Shown piece after piece: positions 53,954 through 61,422 of a DNA stretch of 64,000 nucleotides. The translations under genes were made by a program, and so were the position numbers. Origin of the DNA: an uncultured Hyphomicrobiales bacterium (lineage in GTDB: Bacteria; Pseudomonadota; Alphaproteobacteria; Rhizobiales; Beijerinckiaceae); the NCBI GenBank assembly GCA_903861645.1, contig CAIOVE010000043.1, positions 41,925-105,924 on the forward strand. The letters are read 5' to 3'. The notes beneath the pieces are model-generated. The model did not search any database. It was not told the origin of the DNA and saw only the letters and a list, made by a program, of their open reading frames with translations. Within the stretch, counting starts at the first letter, position 1, and each line of letters opens with the position of its first letter.

Positions 53954-55249
53954 ATGGCCAACGTCGTTGTTGTCGGCGCCCAGTGGGGCGATGAGGGTAA
54001 GGGCAAGATCGTCGACTGGCTGTCGATCGAGGCCGATGTGGTCGTGCGTTTCCAGGGCGGCCACAACGCCGGCCACACGCTGGTCATCGACGGCAAGACC
54101 TACAAGCTGTCGCTGCTGCCGTCTGGCATCGTGCGGCCCGGCAAGCTGTCGGTCATCGGCAATGGCGTGGTCGTCGACCCGCATCATTTCGTCAAGGAAA
54201 TCGCCGCCATCGAGGCGCAGGGCGTCTCGGTCACGCCGGACAATCTCAAGCTGGCGGAAAACGCGCCGCTGATCCTGTCGCTGCATCGCGAGCTCGACGC
54301 CCAGCGCGAAAACGCCAGCACGGGCGGCGCCAAGATCGGCACGACCATGCGCGGCATCGGCCCCGCCTACGAGGACAAGGCCGGGCGCCGGTCCATCCGC
54401 GTGATGGACCTTGCCGAGCCCGACACGCTCGACGACAAGATCGCCCGCCTGCTGGCGCATCACAATCCGCTGCGGCGCGGGCTCGGCCTGCCGGAACTCG
54501 ACGGCAAGGCCATCCGCGACGAACTTCTGTCGGTCGCGCCCAAGGTGCTGCCCTTCATGGCAGCGACCTGGGATCTGCTCGACGGGCTTCGCCGGCAGGG
54601 CAAGCGTATTCTCTTCGAGGGCGCGCAGGGCGCGCTGCTCGACGTCGATCACGGCACCTATCCCTACGTGACCTCGTCCAACACGGTCGCGGGCAACGCG
54701 GCGACGGGGTCGGGCCTAGGCCCCAAGGCCATCGGCTACGTGCTCGGCATCGCCAAGGCCTATACGACGCGCGTCGGCGGCGGGCCCTTCCCGACGGAAC
54801 TGTTCGACGACACCGGTCGGCGCATCGGCGAGCGCGGCCATGAGTTCGGCACGGTGACCGGTCGCGCCCGCCGCTGCGGCTGGTTCGACGCGGTGCTGGT
54901 GCGGCAAACCGTCAAGACGTCGGGCATCGACGGCATCGCGCTGACGAAGCTCGATATTCTCGACGGGTTCGATGAGATTCATGTCTGCACGCGCTATCTG
55001 CTCGACGGGGTCGAGATCGACCGGCTGCCGGCGAGCCAGGCCGCGCAGGCGCGGGTGACGCCGGTTTACGAGACCATCGAGGGCTGGCAAGGCACGACGG
55101 CGGGCGCCCGCTCGTGGGCGGACCTGCCGGCGCAGGCGATCAAATACGTGCGGCGCATCGAGGAACTGATCGGCGCGCCGGTCGCCCTGCTGTCGACCAG
55201 CCCCGAGCGCGACGACACAATTCTGGTGCAAAACCCGTTTCAGGATTAA
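53954..55249 (+). CDS. purA: Adenylosuccinate synthetase PurA
   Basis: Converts IMP and aspartate to adenylosuccinate with GTP in AMP synthesis. The 431-residue protein begins [23 protein letters not shown] with the GDEGKGK phosphate loop, has the catalytic His in GGHNAGHT near residue 38, [13 protein letters not shown] near residue 235, and [15 protein letters not shown] near residue 310. Length and motifs are complete. It is followed by the hypothetical membrane protein and rpoH as in related genomes. Confidence 0.97.
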   Translation: MANVVVVGAQWGDEGKGKIVDWLSIEADVVVRFQGGHNAGHTLVIDGKTYKLSLLPSGIVRPGKLSVIGNGVVVDPHHFVKEIAAIEAQGVSVTPDNLKLAENAPLILSLHRELDAQRENASTGGAKIGTTMRGIGPAYEDKAGRRSIRVMDLAEPDTLDDKIARLLAHHNPLRRGLGLPELDGKAIRDELLSVAPKVLPFMAATWDLLDGLRRQGKRILFEGAQGALLDVDHGTYPYVTSSNTVAGNAATGSGLGPKAIGYVLGIAKAYTTRVGGGPFPTELFDDTGRRIGERGHEFGTVTGRARRCGWFDAVLVRQTVKTSGIDGIALTKLDILDGFDEIHVCTRYLLDGVEIDRLPASQAAQARVTPVYETIEGWQGTTAGARSWADLPAQAIKYVRRIEELIGAPVALLSTSPERDDTILVQNPFQD

Positions 55250-55382
55250 GTCGGACCAAGGACAAACGCGCCGGCGCGGGTTGACGAACACGCGCCGAAC
55301 CGGCTTTGTCTGGCCGCCCACTTGCTAGTGACGCGGTAAACCGGGCGAGCGATGCGTTTGACCGAATTTTACGACAGGTAAA

Positions 55383-56780
55383 ATGGCTGAATATTATCCT
55401 CTGCTCGCCAAGGCGGTCGCGAATCTCAAGGACTCAACGGCCGATAGCCGACTTTCGATTTACGAGCGCGCGCGCAAGGCCCTGTTGAACCAGTTGCGCA
55501 ATGTCGATCCGCCGATCGCGCCCGAGCATATCGCGCGCGAGGAGGCGGCGCTGGACTCCGCCATCGCGCGCCTCGAGGGCGAGATCGCCCTGCAATCGCT
55601 TGATCTGGTGGAGCCCGCTCCGGTCGAGCCGCCCGTCGAGGCGCCGCCTCCGCCGCCTGTTCCCTCGGCCCCGATTTCGCCGCCGCCGATCAAGCCGTTG
55701 CCGCCGCCGCCCGCCGCGCGTCCGCCGTCAAACCGTCCGCTGGCGCCGCGCGTTGGCGCGGGCGCTCCGGCGCAACCCGTCGCGCCGCCATCGCCCCCGG
55801 CGAAGAGCTGGGCGGTCGAGCCGCCCACCGAGCCGCCGGCGTCGCCAGTCGAGACCGGCGCGAGCGAGGCCGCCATGTCGAGCCTGGAGCGGCTCCGCGA
55901 TTTCGGTCGAGCCCGCGTCGAGGATGGCGAGACGCCGCCGCCGGACGTTCGGGCCGAAGCGGTTCGCCCCATGGCGCCGACACCCGCGCGCACCGCGCGT
56001 TTCGACAAGCGAAAAGGCGTCTTTCTCGCGCTGGTGCTGGCGGTGATCGCGGGCATCGCGCTGCTGGCCTACAAGCTGCGCGAAAAGCCCGAGGATTTCG
56101 CTCGCCCGCGCGCTTCCGTTTCGGAACAGCCCGAAGCCTCCTCCAGCAAGATCGGCGGTCGCATCGGCGACGCGCCTTCGCCCGCTAAACCCGCGTCAGC
56201 CGCGGCGCCGTCCTCGCCCGCGCCGTCGACCCCGGCTCCCGCGCCGATTCCCGTGGCCCAACGCGCGGCGCTTCTCGTGGAGGCGCCGGACGAGGCGTCC
56301 AAGGTCAAGACCTACGTTGGCACCGCCGTCTGGAGCGTCGAGACCGCGCCCAACGGCTTGCCCGGCGTGCGCGCGCTCGTCGACATTCCCGAGGCGAAGT
56401 ACAAGGTCAATCTGTTCATTACCCGCGTCAACGACCCCAACCTCGCCTCGACCAATCGCATCGAGGTGCGGTTCACCGTGGCGGGCGACGGGCCCTTGCC
56501 GGGCGTCAAGCAGATCGCCGCGCCGGAAATGCGCGGCGAGGACCGGCCGCAGGGCGAGTCGCTCACCGGTCTGCCCGCGCGGATAACCGACAACTATTTC
56601 TGGGTGGCGCTGGCGCAGGGCGACGTGATCGCGCAACGCAACGCCGACCTGATGCGCGACCGCGCGTGGTTCGACATTCCGATCCTGCTGACAACCGACA
56701 AGATCGCCAAGATCACGATCGAAAAGGGCGCGGGCGGCGACCAGTTGCTCCGGCCGGCGATGACCGCCTGGGGCCAATAA
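55383..56780 (+). CDS. Hypothetical Pro-rich single-pass membrane protein (conserved upstream of rpoH)
   Basis: A 465-residue protein of unknown function. The N-terminal 70 residues (MAEYYPLLAKAVANLKDST and an amphipathic helix) are the conserved part and likely cytoplasmic. A Pro/Ala-rich disordered region runs from about 80 to 205; one TM helix follows at about 213-231 (GVFLALVLAVIAGIALLAYKL); and a C-terminal periplasmic domain of about 200 residues (from residue 300) has no family I recognise. Similar proteins with this layout are frequent before rpoH in Hyphomicrobiales. Convergent with rpoH; a shared terminator lies between. Confidence 0.82.
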   Translation: MAEYYPLLAKAVANLKDSTADSRLSIYERARKALLNQLRNVDPPIAPEHIAREEAALDSAIARLEGEIALQSLDLVEPAPVEPPVEAPPPPPVPSAPISPPPIKPLPPPPAARPPSNRPLAPRVGAGAPAQPVAPPSPPAKSWAVEPPTEPPASPVETGASEAAMSSLERLRDFGRARVEDGETPPPDVRAEAVRPMAPTPARTARFDKRKGVFLALVLAVIAGIALLAYKLREKPEDFARPRASVSEQPEASSSKIGGRIGDAPSPAKPASAAAPSSPAPSTPAPAPIPVAQRAALLVEAPDEASKVKTYVGTAVWSVETAPNGLPGVRALVDIPEAKYKVNLFITRVNDPNLASTNRIEVRFTVAGDGPLPGVKQIAAPEMRGEDRPQGESLTGLPARITDNYFWVALAQGDVIAQRNADLMRDRAWFDIPILLTTDKIAKITIEKGAGGDQLLRPAMTAWGQ

Positions 56781-56806
56781 AAAACCCCGGGGCGGACCCC
56801 GGGGCC
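56779..56806 (-). terminator. Intrinsic terminator for rpoH
   Basis: CCCCGGGG (56785-56792), loop CGGA, CCCCGGGG (56797-56804) forms an 8-bp GC stem. On the minus strand it is followed by a run of six T (A-tract 56779-56784 on the plus strand). This is a classic terminator for rpoH 20 bases beyond its stop; it also lies right at the end of the convergent hypothetical gene. Confidence 0.92.
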
Positions 56807-56826
56807 AAATCCGTCGCTTCTCAGGT

Positions 56827-57747
56827 TCAGCGCGCGGGCAGGGCCGGCGCCTTGGAAGCCGCCGGCGGCGGCAGCGATTCGATCCGCGCCAGTCCGTCCT
56901 TGACCGCCTGCTGCACCTTCTCGAAGGCGCGCACCTCGATCTGGCGCACCCGCTCGCGCGAGACGCCGAACTCGGTCGAAAGGTCTTCCAGCGTCTCGGG
57001 TTCGTCACGCAGGCGGCGAGCCTCGAAAATACGGCGCTCGCGGTCGTTCAGCACCGACAGGGCGCCGCGCAGGGCGCCAAGGCGGTTTTCCGATTCTTCC
57101 TGCTCGACCATCAGTTTTTCCTGACTGGAGGTTTCATCCACCAGCCAGTCCTGCCACTCGCCCGCCCCCTCGCCGGTCTGGCGAATGGGCGCGTTGAGCG
57201 AGGCGTCGCCGCCAAGGCGGCGGTTCATCTCGATGACTTCCTGCTTGTTGACGCCGAGCTTCTGGGCGATCGAGGCGACCTGTTCGGGGCGCAGATCGCC
57301 TTCCTCCAGCGCGGAAATCTGGCTCTTGGCCTTGCGCAGGTTGAAGAACAGCTTCTTCTGGTTGGCGGTTGTGCCCATTTTCACGAGCGACCACGAGCGC
57401 AGGATGTATTCCTGGATCGAGGCGCGAATCCACCACATGGCGTAGGTGGCGAGGCGGAAGCCCTTCTCTGGCTCGAACCGCTTGACCGCCTGCATGAGGC
57501 CGATGTTGCCCTCGGAAATGACTTCGCCGATCGGCAGGCCATAGCCGCGATACCCCATGGCGATCTTGGCCACGAGACGCAGGTGCGAGGTGACGAGCTT
57601 GTGGGCGGCGTCGCGGTCATCGTGCTCGCGCCAGCGCTTGGCCAACATGTATTCCTCGCTCGGGTCCAGCATGGGGAACCGGCGGATTTCATTCATGTAG
57701 CGGGAAAGACCGCCTTCGGCGGCCATCATCGGAAACGCGGATGCCAT
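56827..57747 (-). CDS. rpoH: RNA polymerase heat-shock sigma factor RpoH (sigma-32)
   Basis: The heat-shock sigma factor, 306 residues. Region 2 contains KLVTSHLRLVAKIAMGYRG and the core-binding GLMQAVKRFEPEKGFRLATYA, with the -10-recognising WWIRASIQEYILRSWSLVKMGTT; the RpoH box follows (QKKLFFNLRKAK). Region 4 ends in RERVRQIEVRAFEKV. No region is missing. The upstream leader of about 200 bases holds an inverted repeat (GGCGGC/GCCGCC, 57790-57812) that could structure the rpoH mRNA but is not proved. DnaK-type regulation cannot be seen from sequence. Confidence 0.97.
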   Translation of the reverse strand: MASAFPMMAAEGGLSRYMNEIRRFPMLDPSEEYMLAKRWREHDDRDAAHKLVTSHLRLVAKIAMGYRGYGLPIGEVISEGNIGLMQAVKRFEPEKGFRLATYAMWWIRASIQEYILRSWSLVKMGTTANQKKLFFNLRKAKSQISALEEGDLRPEQVASIAQKLGVNKQEVIEMNRRLGGDASLNAPIRQTGEGAGEWQDWLVDETSSQEKLMVEQEESENRLGALRGALSVLNDRERRIFEARRLRDEPETLEDLSTEFGVSRERVRQIEVRAFEKVQQAVKDGLARIESLPPPAASKAPALPAR

Positions 57748-57913
57748 AAGACCCTCCTGGGACCCCCATCCGGGGCGTCACCCTGGCGGCCACATACGCC
57801 AGCCGCCGGATGGCCGATATAGGGACGTCCGACCGTGGCTTAAAGAGGGCAAGTCCATGTCCGACGCGGGGAGGGCATGAAATTTTCGTGACCCCGCGCG
57901 AGGGCGGGGAACG

Positions 57914-57945
57914 CGGGTCCGGACCGCCGCGGCGATCCGGACCCG
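57914..57945 (-). terminator. Stem-loop after the PhtD-like gene
   Basis: CGGGTCCGGA (57914-57923) and TCCGGACCCG (57936-57945) form a perfect 10-bp stem with a 12-base loop, ten bases after the stop of the gene at 57955. No T-tract follows on the minus strand, so its strength as terminator is uncertain. Separates it from rpoH. Confidence 0.55.
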
Positions 57946-57954
57946 GATTTCAGA

Positions 57955-58944
57955 TCAGACGATCACTTGCGTATCGACGCCCGGCGGGAAGATTTCCTCG
58001 ACCTTGGCGTGGCGATGAGCGATGCCCTGCTGGTAGGTGTAGAGCAGCAACTGCTCCCACGTCGGCCGGTTCGCCTCGACGCCGAAGGGGAAGGTGTCGC
58101 CGTGCATCATGTCGCGCATCTTGCGGGCGTAGGTCGCCAGCCAGGGCAGGGGATAGCGGGAGACCGCCGGGTCGAACAGGCGCTCGAGGCTGCGGCGCTT
58201 GGATTCATTGAAGGCGTTGACGAGATTGCGGGCGATCCATGGATTGGCTTCGAGCAGGTGGCGCTTCATGACCATGATGTGCATGATCGGCCAGACCTTC
58301 GTGCGCTCGAAATATTCCTCCTCCATCTCCAGATAGTTCGGATAGAGGCGGACGATGTCGGGATGCCCTTCGAGGAAGCAGGTCGGCGGCCGCGCGATGA
58401 TGGCGCAGTCAATCTCGCCCGAGGCGAGCATTTCCGACAGCGACTTGTCGGACACGCGGGTGAGCTGCACGCCCTCGGGCAGGTTCAGCTCGACCTTCTC
58501 GATGCGGCCGGCGTCGTTCGCGCCCGCCTGGAACCAGTGCACGTCCTGCAGCTTGACGCCACATTCGTTGTGCATCCAGCCGCGCATGTAGACCGCCGCC
58601 GAATGAGCCCATTCGGGCGAGCCGACGCGCTTGCCCTTGAGATCCTGCACGGTCTTGATGCCGGATTTCTTGTTCACGTAGAAGGACGAGAAGCGGAACA
58701 GGCGCGAGCAGATGACCGGCAGGCCGATGACGTCGGGGTTGTCGCGGGTCACCTGCGCGGAGAACTTGGCGCAGGACAGTTCCGAAACGTCCCACTCACG
58801 GTTGAAGGTGAAGCGGGCGAAGACCTCGTGATGGCCGAGATTGAGCCAGGTATGGTCGATGCCCTCGGGCTGCACGAGCCCGAAGCGCAGATCGCGAAAA
58901 TGATCGTAGTCGGTGGCGGCGATCGTCAGCTTGACGCGGTTCAT
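57955..58944 (-). CDS. 4,5-dihydroxyphthalate decarboxylase-like (PhtD-type) protein
   Basis: A 329-residue protein built like a periplasmic-binding-fold (type II) protein but without a signal peptide. The start VKLTIAATDYDHFRDLRFG, the segment VQPEGIDHTWLNL near residue 24, the FDVSELS-like WDVSELSCAKF near residue 51 and GLPVICSRLFRFSSFYVN follow the pattern of 4,5-dihydroxyphthalate decarboxylase, as do DLKGKRVGSPEW and SEMLASGEIDCAIIARPP. That enzyme makes protocatechuate from phthalate; other aromatic substrates are equally possible, and many such proteins are called SBP by similarity. No phthalate dioxygenase genes are near. The cytoplasmic location favours an enzyme. Confidence 0.72.
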   Translation of the reverse strand: MNRVKLTIAATDYDHFRDLRFGLVQPEGIDHTWLNLGHHEVFARFTFNREWDVSELSCAKFSAQVTRDNPDVIGLPVICSRLFRFSSFYVNKKSGIKTVQDLKGKRVGSPEWAHSAAVYMRGWMHNECGVKLQDVHWFQAGANDAGRIEKVELNLPEGVQLTRVSDKSLSEMLASGEIDCAIIARPPTCFLEGHPDIVRLYPNYLEMEEEYFERTKVWPIMHIMVMKRHLLEANPWIARNLVNAFNESKRRSLERLFDPAVSRYPLPWLATYARKMRDMMHGDTFPFGVEANRPTWEQLLLYTYQQGIAHRHAKVEEIFPPGVDTQVIV

Positions 58945-59040
58945 GAGCGCATTCCTCCATCTATGGGACGGCGCCGGCCGTCCGCGCGAAATCCGCGCCC
59001 GCTATAGGGGAAGGCCGAGCGCCAATCAAATGCGCGGAGA

Positions 59041-59724
59041 TCACCGCGTCGGCAGTCTCACGCCGAATGAACTGGCGAGGAACATGCCGCCGTGCAGCAG
59101 GCCGCCGCCATCGATGCCATGGCCGATGCCGCGCGACAGATGCCACTGGGTGGGGATGTTGGCCTTGCCGAGTTCCTCGGCGGAGGAGAACATCGCCTCG
59201 ACCGGGATCGTCTCGTCGGCCTCGCCATGCACCAATAGAACCGGTGGCGGTTCGCCTTTGGGTGTGCGGGCCGTCGCCTCGGCGAGATGCTCGGGGCCGA
59301 CGAGGACGCCGGAAAAGCCGACGATGGCGCCCGGCGCGCGCGGGCGGCGCAGGCCCACATGCAGGGCCATCATCGTGCCCTGACTGAAGCCCACGAGGGC
59401 CAGCGCCGAATCCGGCAGGTTGGCGGCTTGCAATTCGGCGTCCAGGAAGGCGTCGAGGCTCGGGCGCGCTTTGGTCACGCCGACCCAACGCTCGTTGGGA
59501 TCGCGCATGGTCAGGCCGAACCACTGCCGGCCCATGGGCGACATGGCGCAGGGCTCCGGCGCGTTGGGCGAGACGAAGGCGGCGTCGGGCAGGATTTTCT
59601 GCCACTGGCGACCGACCTCGATCAGATCCTTGCCGTCGGCGCCGTAGCCATGCAGGAACACGACGAGTTGCTTGGCGACGCCGGACTTGGGGGCGATGCG
59701 CGGACCGGTGAGGGGATTTGCCAT
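59041..59724 (-). CDS. Alpha/beta-hydrolase, carboxylesterase/phospholipase type
   Basis: A 227-residue esterase of the acyl-protein-thioesterase/phospholipase family. The oxyanion strand VVFLHGYGADGKDLI is near residue 21, the nucleophile elbow VGFSQGT (Ser near residue 115) is intact, and the acid/His are in VHGEADETIPVE and SRGIGHGIDGGG. The ATG at 59724 gives the family's normal length; longer open frame upstream is not coding in character. It is convergent with nothing and lies between the PhtD-like gene and the glycosylase on the same strand. Confidence 0.88.
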   Translation of the reverse strand: MANPLTGPRIAPKSGVAKQLVVFLHGYGADGKDLIEVGRQWQKILPDAAFVSPNAPEPCAMSPMGRQWFGLTMRDPNERWVGVTKARPSLDAFLDAELQAANLPDSALALVGFSQGTMMALHVGLRRPRAPGAIVGFSGVLVGPEHLAEATARTPKGEPPPVLLVHGEADETIPVEAMFSSAEELGKANIPTQWHLSRGIGHGIDGGGLLHGGMFLASSFGVRLPTR

Positions 59725-59810
59725 GTTCGTTCCCGATGATGTCGGGGATTCCTTGAAGGGCGCGCGTCGCCCCGTCAAGCCATGGCGGACGCCGGGTCGC
59801 GATTGATGGA

Positions 59811-60545
59811 TCAGGCGCGCGCCTTGGCCACCGCGTACCAGGCCCAGAGCAGGCGCGCGGCGACGCCCCGCGCCGGGCGCCAACGCTCGGCGATCTGTTC
59901 CAGCTTTCGCGCGTCGGGGCGCTTGCGCAGCCCGAGCGCCATGCGCGCCGCCTCCTGCAAGGCGAGATCGCCGGCGGGCCACGCGTCGGGATGGCCAAGG
60001 CAGAATAGCAGATAGATATCCGCCGTCCACGGGCCGACGCCGTGGATCGCGGTCATGGTCTTGCGCGCGTCCTCGGCGCTCATCGTCGCGAGCGCCGCGA
60101 AATCGAGCGCGCCCGACTCGATCGCCGCGGCAATGGCGCGAATCGTTCGCATCTTCGGCGCGGACAGGCCGCATTCGCGCAGGGCGGCGTCATCGGCGCC
60201 GAGCAATGCGTTGGCGGTGAAGGCGGGAAAGCGCGCGGCGAGCCGTCCATGGATCGCCTTCGCGCTCGCCGTCGACACCTGTTGCGACACGACGATCCAC
60301 GCGAGGCCGGCGAAATCGCCTTCGCGCAGGCGGAGCGGCGGCGGTCCCGCCTCCGCCGCCAGCCTGTCGACGAGGTCGCGATCCGCCTCGCGCAGCGCCT
60401 GGAAGGCGGTGTTCAGGGTGTCTTCACAAGCGATGGCGGGCAGCGCGCGCGGGGCCGGCGGCGCGCGTTTCGCCATTCGCTTGCCGGCGGGCTTGCGCGC
60501 AGCGCGCGCGGCGGGCAGTTTTGTCGTGGAGACCAATCGATTCAT
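59811..60545 (-). CDS. HhH-GPD DNA glycosylase (DNA-3-methyladenine glycosylase II-like)
   Basis: A base-excision enzyme of 244 residues. The catalytic domain has IVSQQVSTASAKAIHGRLAA (near residue 85), the helix-hairpin-helix loop ...AIHGVGPWTADIYLLFCLG and the catalytic Asp in WPAGDLALQEAAR near residue 198. A Lys/Arg/Ala-rich 35-residue N-terminus precedes it. The ATG at 60545 has a strong GGAGGA Shine-Dalgarno at good spacing, which supports it against the internal ATG at 60476. Its start codon overlaps that of gluQRS on the other strand. No LexA box seen. Confidence 0.88.
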   Translation of the reverse strand: MNRLVSTTKLPAARAARKPAGKRMAKRAPPAPRALPAIACEDTLNTAFQALREADRDLVDRLAAEAGPPPLRLREGDFAGLAWIVVSQQVSTASAKAIHGRLAARFPAFTANALLGADDAALRECGLSAPKMRTIRAIAAAIESGALDFAALATMSAEDARKTMTAIHGVGPWTADIYLLFCLGHPDAWPAGDLALQEAARMALGLRKRPDARKLEQIAERWRPARGVAARLLWAWYAVAKARA

Positions 60546-61416
60546 GCATCCGTCCTCCCCGACGCCGGTTCTGCGCTTCGCGCCCTCGCCGAATGGCTAT
60601 CTGCATATCGGCCATGCTTATTCCGCCCTCGTCAACCAGCGCATCGCGCGGGCGATCGGCGGCCGGTTGCTGCTGCGCGTCGAGAATATCGATCTCGGAC
60701 GCTGTCGTCCCGAATACGAGAAGGCGATCGAGGATGATCTCGCCTGGCTCGGCGTCGAATGGGAAAAGCCCGTCCGGCGGCAATCCGATTATTTTCCCGT
60801 CTACGCGCGCGCGCTCGACGGTCTCATCGAGCGCGGCCTCGCCTACCGTTGCTTTTGCGTGCGCGGCGATATTTCGCGCGTGATCGCGGACAAGCGGGGT
60901 TGGCCCGCCGACCCCGACGGCGTGCCGCATTATCCGGGCGTCTGTCGACACATGAGCCCGGCCGAGCGCGATCGACGTCTCGCGTCGGGCCAGCGCGCCG
61001 CCGTGCGGATCGACATGGCGGCGGCGCTCGCGACGCGCGCCGATCCGCTTTCGTGGCGTGAATTTGGCGAGAGCGCCGTCGCGCGGGAAGTGGCCGCCAA
61101 TCCCGCCGCCTGGGGCGACGCGATCATTGGCCGCCGCGACGTATCGGCCAGCTATCATCTCGCGGTGGTGCTGGACGACGCGGATCAGGGCGTGACCGAC
61201 GTGGTCAGGGGCATGGATCTGTTCCACGCCACGGGCCTGCACCGCATGTTGCAACATTTGCTGGGCCTGCCGGCGCCCGCTTATCGGCATCATGAGCTGT
61301 TGCGCGACGAGCGCGGCGCGAAACTGTCCAAGAGCGCGCACGCGAAGTCGTTGCGGTCGCTGCGCGCCGAGGGCATGACCGCGACCCGCGTGCGCGAGAT
61401 GCTGGGCTTCCGGTGA
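60544..61416 (+). CDS. gluQ: Glutamyl-Q tRNA(Asp) synthetase GluQRS
   Basis: Attaches glutamate to the queuosine base of tRNA(Asp). The 290-residue protein lacks the anticodon-binding domain of full GluRS. The HIGH motif is LHIGHA (residues 20-25), preceded by FAPSPNG, and KLSKS-like AKLSKSAHAK lies near residue 255. Cysteines in YRCFCVRGD and GVCRHM may bind zinc. The only plausible start is the ATG at 60544, which shares bases with the ATG of the divergent glycosylase; a GGAG stretch 12 bases upstream is its best ribosome site. Convergent with the M23 peptidase (6-base gap). Confidence 0.93.
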   Translation: MHPSSPTPVLRFAPSPNGYLHIGHAYSALVNQRIARAIGGRLLLRVENIDLGRCRPEYEKAIEDDLAWLGVEWEKPVRRQSDYFPVYARALDGLIERGLAYRCFCVRGDISRVIADKRGWPADPDGVPHYPGVCRHMSPAERDRRLASGQRAAVRIDMAAALATRADPLSWREFGESAVAREVAANPAAWGDAIIGRRDVSASYHLAVVLDDADQGVTDVVRGMDLFHATGLHRMLQHLLGLPAPAYRHHELLRDERGAKLSKSAHAKSLRSLRAEGMTATRVREMLGFR

Positions 61417-61422
61417 AAGCCG

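Noticed and set aside
52801..54096. N-terminal extension of the beta-CASP nuclease frame to 894 residues
   Set aside because: The family start MKISFHGADKG occurs at 52800; the extra part overlaps the LOG gene and reads as Arg-rich noise.
57748..57900. Sigma-32-type promoter or RNA thermometer for rpoH
   Set aside because: The best TTTAAG/TATATC pair matches poorly and the GGCGGC inverted repeat does not enclose the ribosome site; not strong enough to list.
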